Assembly (NCBI GenBank): GCA_026545765.1
Contig: CM048844.1
Coordinates: 61,920,035-61,984,034 of the forward strand
Length of the DNA: 64,000 nucleotides
Reading direction: 5' to 3'
Origin: Plantago major
Lineage: Eukaryota; Streptophyta; Magnoliopsida; Lamiales; Plantaginaceae
In this document: one piece after another, positions 54,594 to 64,000 of the stretch
Layout: each line of letters starts with the position of its first letter
Position numbering within the stretch: the stretch's first letter is position 1
Notes under the pieces: generated by a model
What the model was told of the DNA's origin: nothing
Databases searched by the model: none
Seen by the model: only the letters and a program-made list of their open reading frames with translations
Made by a program: the position numbers and the translations under genes

Positions 54594-55889
54594 TGATGAG
54601 ACGATAATTTAGAGTCTCGTCTCGTTCTTTTTTACCGCCTTTTGTTAGTCTTTATTTGCGTTTTTAGTGTTTCTTGTCCATTTTTATGTATTTTTGTGTT
54701 TTAGCTGTGTTGTACAGGTTTCCATTTGTTTAGGTACATTTTGGAGGAAAAACGACGTTCTTGGTAGGTCGTAACGAGTGAAGACAAAAAGAGTCCACTT
54801 ATTGGGCCAAAATTCGAGGTCTAGTGAAGATTTTGGCAAAAGAGGCCCGGACGCGTCCCAGAGAGTCCCACGACACGTCCCCACAGGCCGCAATTTGGGA
54901 TGCATCCCAGATAATGCCAGGACGCATCCCCACAGGCCGCTATAGTCCCCCAAGATAGCTGGGATGCATCCCCACAGCCCGCAGTTACAGGACGCGTCCC
55001 AGATTCATCTAGTATGCGTCCCGGGACTTTTTAGCAGAGACTGAGTTTCTTTACTTATTCAATTTTATGCACATTACGAGCATATTATATTCTACGTTTT
55101 TACTCTCAAAGGCAAGAACAAACCCTAGTTTTGGCTCTCTTGCCTTGGTTTCTCATTTATTCGACATGTAATCGTATACTTTACATTGGATTCGTACTTA
55201 GAGGTTAGATTATCAATCAAATCATGATTTCTTTCATAATTTCATCTCTTGTGATTGATTTCTTGGTTATATGCTTATCATATTCTCTTGTATGTTTAAT
55301 TCAATTGTGACGATCAATATGCATATTATCGATTCGATTATGCGTAGCTAAATCCTTAGTGAATACGGTAGTGATGTAGGATTAATCGAATTAGTGTTCT
55401 AACCTTGAATCGTTCACACGTGTTAAACTAAATCAAGATCTTCGTAAAACCCTTAATTCTGTACGCTTTCGTTTCAAACCATCAAATCAATTCGGTTAAG
55501 AATCAATCGTCTGGTAATCGATTGATTTCACTACTTCTGGATTTTCAAATGATATTTTGGTTAAACTGAATTAGTGCTTTTCTGGACAAATAACTGTGAC
55601 AAACGTATGAACGATAGGTTTAACTTTGTATTCTATTTCTCTGAATTTCTACCGTGTTCATTATTTCTCTTTCTAGATCAAACTTTCTTCGTATTTACTT
55701 AGTTTTATCAACTAGATTATTAAAACACAAACAATTCATCTGTTTCTCTACAAACCATTACGTTTGAACACTTTAAACGCTAAGTTGCCTAGTTAACTCC
55801 TCGAGATCGATCTCGTAGTTAAGGCATGTTTACTCAACAGTGCTTCAGTTACTTTTGTTTTTTCAAAGAGTACTAATTTGAGCACATCA
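54594..55889 (+). repeat. 3' LTR of G
   Basis: 1296 bp, TGATGAGACG ... GAGCACATCA. Carries a palindrome cluster at 54848-55024 (GGACGCGTCCC, GGGATGCATCCC, each often followed by CCACAGGCCGC) upstream of a weak TATA (TATTATAT near 55083). Confidence 0.9.
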
Positions 55890-56110
55890 CCCAATTGCAA
55901 AAAAGAGTCAAGTGTGATAATTTTTGAGCTGGGACATGTCCTGGCCATGTTCTGGGACGCGTCCCAGATTGCGCCGAATTGGGATGCATCCTGGAACGTT
56001 TTGGTACGCGTCCTGGATTCCTGTGTCCTTAAAAATGCTCTAGACACTTCTAGAAGCGGAATTTGGCCATGGGATGTGCACTCAGAGATTTCATTTTCCG
56101 TTGTAGAACC
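55890..56110. repeat. Fragment of a palindrome-bearing LTR
   Basis: No gene. Contains TCTGGGACGCGTCCCAGA, an 18-bp perfect palindrome (55951-55968), plus GGGATGCATCC and GGTACGCGTCC. Related to the G-type U3 cluster but not colinear with it; source element unclear. Confidence 0.55.
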
Positions 56111-57486
56111 TGTAATCCCTAAATACAATCAAGATTAAATTTATAAGTCGGAAGTCCTCAAATCCACAGTTTATAGAGGAAAGTTGACTCGGGATGTCGT
56201 TCTCCACGGACACTTGGCATAGGAACAAGCAAATAACGTTGTAATTGAATGCAGAAAAGTAAACAGTTTTAATCTCAGACAGACTAATTAAATCGCAGTA
56301 AACCCTAAATTGATTTGTTGTAAATCAATAATGGAAAGGCGTAAAGGATCCCCAACATCCCTCTGCTATGCTACTCCCAACTACATAGAATCAAACAACG
56401 TACTAGCCGTCTGCAGCCAGGAAAGAAACTGGCCCAAAGGATTAAGTCGTAGTTAATCCAAATACCTTCACACACCAACAATGTGTTGTGTCACTCAACA
56501 CACTATCTCGTCATATTTTCAAACAAATCACACAGGATAATATATAATACGTTACCAAGTCGTAGTTAGTAAGGATTTTCCACATAAAGAGTCGGACGAA
56601 TAAAGAACAAGCACAATTTACGTTTTAAAACTAATTTATTAATATATCATGGTATATAAAGAAGTAATCCAGAGCTGCTGTAGGCTTGGGGTTTTTGGTA
56701 GGTGATGAATGATTCTGAGACCCCAAGGGTCTTATTTATACTATTCTGGACGTCCTTGGCCAGCAAGAAAGGTTTAAAGGCGGGCAGAGGCCAGACGGAC
56801 CGGATAAAGGCCGTCTGGCCCAAGTGTAAGCTGTTTCGTCTTCTGGGCTGATTTCGGACCTCTAAACGTCATTTTCTCGGAAAGTGTAAAGCAGCAAAGG
56901 TTTAGAATTTTCAATAAGCTTTCCATTAATAGATGATGAGCTTGAATCGGACTTTTAGAACTCCGTGTACAGCCAAAACAGTGCTCTGGTCGATTTCTCC
57001 CAAACAGATTTTCTTCTTTCTTTGATTTCAAGTCTCGTAACCTCGTTATCTTGAAAAGTGTACTTCTTTAGCATTTCACGGGGATTCAAAATCTTCGCAA
57101 CGATAGGTGGAATGACCTCATCGGACTTCTCTAGCTCAAAGTATAATTTCCATGCTTCTTTACTTTCCTCGGTTTTGCACCTTCGAACCTGTCTTCTACA
57201 AAGTTGTAGCATATTTAATTACCCTTGCGTTGGTTGGTCGTATGACATGTTTTGACTCCTAGAACTCCGTGCAATGGTTGATCCGGCGTATTTGCTTCCT
57301 TCTCTGGATTTGGCACAATTATGCCATTTTGGTGCCTGAAATCGTGCAAATCCTCAAAACCGCGATCATGACCTACATAAAACACGCAAAGTTGGCAATT
57401 GACCATAAAACGATACAACTATTGTAACTAGAGCAATAAATGAGGGTCTAAAAGTACGCTATATCGCACATTTCATTCTCACATCA
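56111..57486 (-). repeat. 3' LTR of element D
   Basis: Minus strand TGATGTGAGAATG ... GGGATTACA, 1376 bp. TATA box (TATTTATA, complement) at 56733-56740, flanked by the hairpin AGACCCCAAGGGTCT (56718-56732). Upstream on the minus strand lies GGCCAGACGG ... CCGTCTGGCC (56789-56820), perfect 10-bp arms. Confidence 0.8.
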
Positions 57487-59344
57487 CACCCCCAAACCAG
57501 TTTCTTGGTCATCCTTGAGCAAGGTAAAAAGGATAATTAAAAAGTGACGATGAAATGAGCAGCAAGAATAAACCACCACATAAACAAGCAGGCAGTTTCA
57601 TGGATCCAAACTCTACTGACTCGCTTAGCTTCAGCTCTAACTTCATGACTCCAGAACAAATAAGTAACAAGTAAGCATCTCTCACTACAGCCAGCAGTTA
57701 CAAGTGTAACCCAATGTCCTTATAGGTGTACATCAAAATCATTACCTCGCGGTAACGTTATGTAATCTTGCTCCCAAAAGTAAAGGCACAAATCAAAGTA
57801 GTACTCATGTTGGCTAGGTAAGTAAATCAGGTAGGATAATATAAAGAGGAGGGAAAGGCCAAGTATCATTAGAAGATAAATAGGTAGAATAAAAGGGTAC
57901 TTCAGGGGGACTTATCCTTTCGGACACCGAGCTCCTTCCTTCGACTTCGTCTTCTCGTAATGATAAATCTTCAGCTTCTCTTCTAACATCGTAACCACTC
58001 TATCGGTTGCTTCAGACATAGACTACTTGCTCCTTTATTTTTTCCCATTTTTTTTCATTTAGTCATACTATTTTTTGTAGTCATTTTACAGACCCGTATG
58101 CTTTTGGTTGGCCATCATTGGGCTCTTTTAGTCTCTATATTTTTTGGTAGCGTATGTTTTACCGAATTCTACACTTTTGTACGTGCTGGTTTGGTATACA
58201 TGCCATCAATCCTCACGGACATGTAGCTTTTTAGGGCCACGCCGGTATGTGGGTAGTATTTGTAACATGCCCAACACGAAAATGGTGGTCACAAGGACCA
58301 TAGATCCACTCCGAGACTTTTGTACCTTTACTTTTTTCGGTACTGTCTTTTTTTTTTTTTCTAGAGCAAGAGCTAGTGATTTTTAGCACCAGAAATAAAC
58401 AGTAGAGCCAACAAGGTTACCTTTCGATGATGATCTTCTTCCACTTCTCCCCCAAACCAATTTCTCGAACTGGAGTCAGGGTTTTCTTCTCTTCTTTCCC
58501 CCAAACCTATTCTCAATCATGATCAAAACATGATTCTCCTCCATTCTTTGGAGCTCCTTGCTTTATTTCTTCGTTCAAGCTCGGCGGTAGGGTGTTGTCA
58601 CCGCTTAAGTAAAGCAAGTATAGGATATATGGTGGAGTTTGATAAAGGCTTAAAAGGCTTTTAGCGGGGTTTGTGAAAGGTATAGAAAAAGGATTCAGAA
58701 AGGAAAGTACCACTAATCATATTCATGCTGTTAACAAATAAAGACTCAAGGGTGGCAGTGTTCACACGGGTGCACACAGGACTTCAATTAGAGTAGCAAG
58801 CAAACTCACTCATCGAAGTAGCATGGGTCGTATTTGTTCAGAGCATATTCAGCAAGCAGCAAAGCAGGATAATAAATCCATAGTCCCTCATCTCAGTTAT
58901 GGCTCACACTTGGGACTCTCCACAGATTAAAATAGTTTTCAACAAGTAAAAGACTTTGGAAGTAACATGTAATCTTAAAATGCAAACTACTAGGTGCGAG
59001 TATTTAAAAAGCATCTATAGACCAAGCAAGTTAGCAAGCAGTAGTCAAATCAAATTCTTCCCCCAAACCTAGCAGAGAGCAGATAGGAAACCAGGAAAGT
59101 AAAGAAGATAAAGGGCATATACTCCCCTCTCGGTGCTGCGCTTCCATGCTTCATCATTTAATTCCTCCTCTGCATATTATCTTAGTCTCCAAGTTGTGCA
59201 TTGCTTACGAGCTCCACAAAGATTTTATTCATCTTGCGATAAGTATCCTCCTTCGTTCTTCCATAGTACCTGGCTCAAAAGTGTGTGAGATAGCATGTTT
59301 GGAGTAAAATTAGGGCTATGGCTTACATGCAAATCGCATGGGGT
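57487..59344 (-). other. Element D 3' non-coding region
   Basis: No gene. The conserved block lies at 58165-58316. 58735-59150 matches element A around 24925-25095 plus 27569-27840, showing the uninterrupted site of the solo LTR. Around 59150-59280 the transposon-protein ORF is reduced to a remnant. Confidence 0.7.
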
Positions 59345-59496
59345 TTAACTCCCCCAAACCTGATGTTTGGTATAGAAATCGAAAATGAAAAGTAAAAAGT
59401 GCAAATGCAAGTGCGTAAAATAAAGATAACCATGGGTTGCCTCCCATGAAGCGCTTGTTTTAGGTCTTATAGCTCGACCCCTGTTTTCAAGATGGT

Positions 59497-60540
59497 TTAT
59501 TTGTCGAGGGTTAAACCCTTGATCCTGTTGAAGCACTTGTCCATCCATTCCTTTGTTGCGTAGCTCGTATCTCCATCCCAACGCCTCATCGCTTCTTCTT
59601 TGATTATATCCACGAAGAAAAGCTGCTCCAATTCTTCATAATGCTCATAGTCAAAGTCCACTATGTCTTCTTCCACCAGATGCGGCATTATATACCCAAA
59701 TTCTTCTTCATCTCCTAAATGAAAATCATCAACGCTCTCCCAGAAGCCTCTTTCGACTCTCTTTCCTTCCTCTTGGAGTTCACCCTTAGAATTGAAATGC
59801 TTCTTCTGCCCTTCCATGATTAATGAATAGGTCTTCTCCCCCATGTTAACTACGGCTTCCATCTGATGCAGGGTTGGTCGCCCAATAAGCGTTTTAGATC
59901 TCATCACACTTCCTTCCATATCCATCACCAGGAAGTCTAGCCTTGTCCTTATGCCTCCGATCTCCACATGTAAGCCTCTGATTTATCCAGCACATTTCTT
60001 CATCGAGTTGTCATCCAACTGGATGCTAGTTTCGCATGGTTCTATCTCGTATTCAATCACTAGCTCCCTTGCTTTAGCCAATGACATAACATTTACGCTG
60101 GCTCCAAGGTCAATCATGCAATTTACCTTCTTGCCCTTCACTCCAATCGTCATGCTGAACTGTCCCAGATCTCCTATTGCTGTCCTCACGAGATCTGATC
60201 CTTCTCTCCATGCCACTCCAACGTAGGCTTTCTTCCGGTTATGGAAGTCCCTTATAGCTGCCATATAGTCAGATGGGTATAGAGTAAACAGGTCTTGCAT
60301 TGGCATTGGAATTGATTGTCTCTCCAGGTCTCCTTTAGCCTTCTTGTTGTCTTTTGCAATTCTTCCTGGGAAATGTAGATCCTTCAAATCTACTAGCATA
60401 CCGGTCACGAACCTGACAAATCCCTTCTCGAGCCAATATCTATAATCACGTCCCCTTCTGCAGTCTTCTTTTGCTTTATTCTTCTCTTCCTCCTCATTCG
60501 AACCCTTGACTTCCACTACCTCATATATTCTTCTTCTTCG
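59497..60540 (-). pseudogene. Gag tail and aspartic protease, element D
   Basis: Minus strand, one frame with a single TAA (about 59990). EVKGSNEEEEKNKAKEDC, GFVRFVTGMLVDLKDLHFPG, PMQDLFTLYPSDYMAAIRDF, then the protease CMIDLGASVNVMSLAKAREL, IQLDDNSMKKCAG, stop, GGIRTRLDFLVMDMEGSV, LIGRPTLHQMEAVVNMG. Ends with ATKEWMDKCFNRIKGLT. LGAS in place of DTGAS as in the other Athila-like proteases here. One point mutation separates it from an open frame of about 345 residues. Confidence 0.82.
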
Positions 60541-60642
60541 CCTTAGCTTCTACTTTACTCCTGGGCACGAAATCTGGTGATGTTAACCCACTCCCAGTGG
60601 TTATTAATCCTACATATTCCATGTGTTACTCCTTTACTTCTT

Positions 60643-61980
60643 TGATGAGTCTATAATTTAGAGTCTCATTTGGTCCTTTTTAGCGGCCTTTGTGAGTCTT
60701 TGTCTTTAGTTTTACAGTCTTTTTAGTTCGTTTTTACGCTTTGGTGTTTTATTTAAATTTGCAGGAATCGATGTCTTTTGAGCTAAATGAGGACAAGCTG
60801 CTTAGCATGGCTCGCCGCGGTGAGGGATTCAATCCGCCGCAGCGAGATTTTACGAGCTTGGAGCTGGAAATTGAAAGAAGGCTTGCCGCGGCGAGGAAAT
60901 CAGTCCGCCGCGACAAGATTTAGTGAATGTATATCTTCTACGATTAAAGAAGGCTCGCCGCGGCGAAGGAATTGGTCCGCCGCGGTGAGATTTTGCGAAT
61001 GAAATCTCTATTTTGAAGATTGCAGCTCGCCGCGGCGAAGCATTTTGCTCGCCACGGCGAAATTATGCGAGGGCTATATATTCTTCGATTTAGAAGGCTG
61101 CATGGCATGAACTATTCCTTCACTTGTGGCGAAGCGCAGGATCAAAGTTTTGCTTTCCTTATTAGATTAGATTTTTGATTCTTTCTTTCATACTTTCTTT
61201 TAACCTAGTTCTTAGAAAAAAGCTCCTAGACATTATTCTGGGGATTGAACTACATTGGAGCTTGGTTTTATCTTTGATTGAAGGATTGATATCGAATTCC
61301 TGGTTATTCTGGTAATTCTCTATTGTTTATCTCTTTACAATTCGTTTTCGCTCTTGTTTGTCGAATTGTATGAGCTTGCATGCGATTATCATTCTGTTTG
61401 TGTTAAACATGAGCAATATCTTGAATTATTTTATCCTTGCTTCTATCATGAGTAGCTAAACCACTCCGAACATGGTAGTTATGTGACGGTTATGCATATT
61501 CGCTTCTAGGGTTTAGATTCGTTCATATAGGTTCGTTTATCTTTAAATCTTCGTAAAACCTTCAATCCAATAAGCTAGATTAAGACTTTCAAAATTGTTT
61601 CCGGTAAAGGATCGTGGATTGATGGCCCATGATTTCTCTATTTCAAAACATTCAAATAACGATTGGTTGAATTGGATTGACTGATTTCTATACACCGACT
61701 GTGACAATATGAACGTATCCCTAGAGTGAATTAGCATTGCTTGATAGTAACTAATGTGTTCTTTCTATCCCATTGAAATCAACTACATTGCATTTTCTGT
61801 TTTCTAGTTATTTGAAGTACTCAAATTCAAACAAATCAAACTGTTTCTACGAGTAATTGTTTGCTTTCAATCCATGTGGTAGCCTAATTGATTCCTTAGC
61901 GAACGATCTCGTGGTTAGCATAGTATGTTTACAACGACTGCTTCCTACCTTTTTTCCTAAGTAGTAATTTGAGCACATCA
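60643..61980 (+). repeat. 5' LTR of F
   Basis: 1338 bp, TGATGAGTCT ... GAGCACATCA. Palindrome cluster 60809-61065 (CTCGCCGCGGCGA units), TATATATT at 61075-61082. Confidence 0.9.
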
Positions 61981-61984
61981 AATT

Positions 61985-62001
61985 TGGCACCGCTGCCGGG
62001 G
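61985..62001 (+). other. Primer binding site of F
   Basis: TGGCACCGCTGCCGGGG, one to two changes from the Athila tRNA-Asp-type site. Confidence 0.85.
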
Positions 62002-62103
62002 AGTCAATTCCTACTGTAGCACTTGATTGCAAATCTTTACTTGTTTTCCAACTTACCTGAGGTTTAGTGCACTAACAGAAACTAAGGATATTTCGAGGTT
62101 TTC

Positions 62104-62880
62104 GTGTTATGTAGCTCTAACAACAGGTTAATCAGAAAGGACATTTCAGTGGCTCAGTTAACCTACGGAGCCTACATGCAGCCCGGCGAGGTTAAGGCCG
62201 GGAAAGCAGCAATCGTGCTGTCTAATCAGGCGAGGAATTTGGAACTCAAAGCTCACCACTTCCATAATCTCCCCAAGTTCTACGAAATGGCCAACGAGGA
62301 TGTGATAAGGTTCCTCAAGGTGTTTGAAGCACTGATTGCAGGGATTCCGTTGACAGCCGGAGGAGTAACAGTTTCAGATGGAGAGATAAGGAAGAAGGTT
62401 TTTCCGATGTGCCTGTAGGATAAAGCTAGGAACTGGCTGTTAAACCAGCCTGGGGGTTCTTTACCCACTTGGGATTCTCTCTATAAATCCTTCGTGAATA
62501 TGTTTTACCCTCCTAAGAGAACGCAGCACCTTCGTACTCAGATAATGCAGTTTCAGCAGATGTACGATTAGACCTTCTATGAAGCTCGCGAACGATTCTT
62601 ATTGTTGCTATGCCAATGCCCGCACCACAGGATCAACGAGATGAATCTGTGCATCAGATTTTATGCGGGTCTGAATTGAGAGTGTCAGAACATGGTTGAT
62701 ATGACGTGTAAAAATTCACTCCTGGAAGCATCTTCTGACGGATTAAATGGTGTTTTCGAGAGACTGGCAGCAGTGTCTCAGCTCAAGGGTGCGAGAAATA
62801 CATCTAGGAGAGTGGGATACCGAACAGTTGAAGGGACTCCAGGGGCATGTACTACTGAGTGGATACAAGCAAAGCGGGCA
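62104..62880 (+). pseudogene. F gag, capsid region (Retrotrans_gag)
   Basis: One frame with stops at about 62416, 62569 and 62677. Family blocks: ELKAHHFHNLPKFYEMANED, DKARNWLLNQPGGSLPTWDS, LYKSFVNMFYPPKRTQHLRT, QIMQFQQMYD, TFYEARERFLLLLCQCPHH, NLCIRFYAGLN, NGVFERLAA. This is the Athila capsid (PF03732 type). It forms the particle shell in active relatives. Frameshift between 62790 and 62880. Confidence 0.9.
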
Positions 62881-63684
62881 GACTAGACAGCAGGGTAACC
62901 AAGGTGGCAACAATTTCTATGAGAATACGCCACGGGAGCAACCAGTTCTTGCTCAGCCAGTTCAGGTTCAGATTACGAAAGTCCCGGGAAGTCTTGATCA
63001 GGCAATCAGGGACCACATGGAGCGTTCTGGGCCGAAGCGCAGGAATGATCAGCGGTTCGACAGCATTGAGCAATCGCAAAGAAGGCTGGAACAAATATTG
63101 GGTGACTTGGTTGGGAAATTACAACTCATGGAGAAAGGTAGACACCCAGCAGTCCCAGAAAACATTAGAGTTCTGGCAGTTGAGGTAAATTTTGAAGAAC
63201 CAGGGAAGGATACATCTGTTGTTGCCACCTGTACCAATGAGATTGAGAACTCTGCACCAGACGAGGGAACTTCACCGACGGTTCAAGTGACCCATGTACT
63301 GACAGCGGAGCAAACTAAAGACGTAGCCACTATTGTATCAACGGGTGATGAAGTCGAGGAACCGAGTTTCGTGATTCCAGAAGAGGAGGTGAATGCGGAG
63401 CAAGAAACTGTTGAAATTGAACCCCCCCCCCCCACCATAGTCATTCCTAAGGCGGGAAAGAGTATAAGCGACTCCGATAACTTTGATTTATTGGTAGGCA
63501 TTGGGTGTTCAACTCAGGTTACCGAAATAGTCGACACTAGTGCTAGTTGCAACTTGATGACTTTTGACACCTATGAAGACTTAGGCTTAAAAGGATTGGA
63601 GTTGTGCAGATGCTTTATGACTCTTGCTGGTGGAACCCGAAGCAGATGCATGGGGATTGTGGAAGATGTTCCGGTTAAACTCTT
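62881..63684 (+). pseudogene. F gag tail and start of aspartic protease
   Basis: Frame 2 open to 63730: coiled tail (RFDSIEQSQRRLEQILGDLV), acidic linker, PPPPTIVIPKAGKSISDSDN, then the protease start EIVDTSASCNLMTFDTYEDL and LAGGTRSRCMGIVEDVPVKL. The active site reads DTSAS, so the conserved Gly is Ser. The protease is cut at about 63684 by LTR sequence; the last 15 codons of the open frame are LTR. Confidence 0.85.
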
Positions 63685-64000
63685 CAATCCAATAAGCTTT
63701 ATTAAGACTTTCAAAATTGTTTCCGGTTAAGGATCGTGGATTGATGACCCATGATTTCTCTATTTCAAAACATTCAAACAACTATTTGTTGAATTGGATA
63801 GACTGATTTCTGTACACCGACCGTGTGACAACATGAACGTATCCCTAGAGCGAATTAGCATTGCTTGATCGTGACTACTGTGTTCTTTCTATCCCATTGA
63901 AATCAACTACATTGGATTTTCTGTTTTCTAGTTATTAGAAGTACTCAAATTCAAACAAATCAAACTGTTTCTACAAGTAATTGTTTGCTTTCAATCCGTG
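63685..64000 (+). repeat. LTR segment of F after internal deletion (continues past the window)
   Basis: Matches 61563-61878 (CTTCAATCCAATAAGCT ... TTTGCTTTCAATCC). The junction shares CTTCAATCC-like microhomology. Probably the remainder of the 3' LTR. Confidence 0.85.

Larger units (their letters stand above)
53411..55889 (+). mobile_element. Element G: Athila-type LTR pair with almost no interior
   Basis: 5' LTR remnant 53411-54017, primer site 54021-54038, about 555 bp of non-coding interior, 3' LTR 54594-55889. The interior contains only the first bases after the primer site and the region before the polypurine tract, so all genes are deleted. The left LTR lacks its first ~690 bp, lost at the junction with Copia copy 2. 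Confidence 0.88.
56111..60642 (-). mobile_element. Element D: minus-strand gag/protease element
   Basis: Minus strand: gag tail and protease 60540-59497, spacer, non-coding 3' region, polypurine tract (GGTTTGGGGGTG, complement of 57487-57498), 3' LTR 57486-56111. Upstream it is cut by element F at 60643. No reverse transcriptase, integrase or intact transposon-protein ORF. 3' region close to element A. Confidence 0.75.
60643..64000 (+). mobile_element. Element F: plus-strand Athila-type element, internal deletion, runs off the window
   Basis: 5' LTR 60643-61980, primer site 61985, gag and start of protease to about 63684, then a direct jump into LTR sequence (63685-64000). Everything from protease to the LTR interior is deleted. 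Related to E2 by LTR sequence. Confidence 0.88.

Noticed and set aside
54684..54953. 89-residue minus-strand frame
   Set aside because: Reads the palindrome cluster of the G LTR; no family resemblance.
60636..60642. Target duplication of element F
   Set aside because: The right end of F lies outside the window, so it cannot be tested.

Overview
The window comes from a flowering-plant (probably eudicot) nuclear genome. The evidence is a dense pile of plant transposable elements: Copia and Athila-type Gypsy LTR retrotransposons, L1-type LINE fragments, a PIF/Harbinger transposon and a TIR element. The only host-derived gene is a broken retrocopy of cytosolic ribosomal protein uL30 (RPL7). I see no intact host gene, tRNA, rRNA or CRISPR array. 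Almost every coding region is interrupted by stops or frameshifts.

Layout. 1-2.6 kb: a decayed LINE ORF2 tail, then unassigned sequence. 2.9-15.3 kb: a complete Copia-lineage element with two LTRs, a GGATG target duplication, a primer site and a polypurine tract. It has gag, a damaged protease and an integrase, but no reverse transcriptase. In place of the reverse transcriptase lies a 4.5-kb extra gene that still contains introns. 16.5-17.9 kb: a TIR element carrying a 5'-truncated, polyadenylated LINE insertion with a 12-bp target duplication. 17.9-23.6 kb: an unassigned LTR split by a PIF/Harbinger element (18783-22562, TTA duplication), whose transposase is fused to LINE reverse-transcriptase sequence.

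23.6-48.2 kb: a minus-strand, tandem-like train of Athila-related elements (A, B, C). They keep gag C-terminus/protease and sometimes a 'putative plant transposon protein' ORF, but lack polymerase and integrase. A 2.46-kb solo LTR (25100-27563, GTTAT duplication) sits inside A. A plus-strand Athila-type element with decayed protease, reverse transcriptase, RNase H and integrase (E2, 35700-43920) sits inside B. 48.15-48.7 kb: the RPL7 pseudogene, cut by a second, inverted copy of the Copia element (48709-53410). In that copy a glutamate codon run has grown to roughly 150 codons. 53.4-55.9 kb: a nearly empty Athila-type element (G). 56.1-60.6 kb: a minus-strand gag-protease element (D). 60.6-64 kb: a plus-strand Athila-type element (F) whose gag-protease is fused by deletion to LTR sequence and runs off the window.

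How they relate. E2 is the only element here with a recognisable Athila-type pol. A-D, F and G share its 3' architecture (pre-polypurine hairpin, polypurine tract, TGATG...CATCA LTR ends), so they look like non-autonomous relatives dependent on an E2-like helper. The most unusual signals are: the intron-bearing ORF in the Copia element; GC-rich perfect palindromes clustered near the TATA region of several unrelated LTR families; and a roughly 120-150-bp conserved non-coding block in the 3' region of E2, A, C and D.
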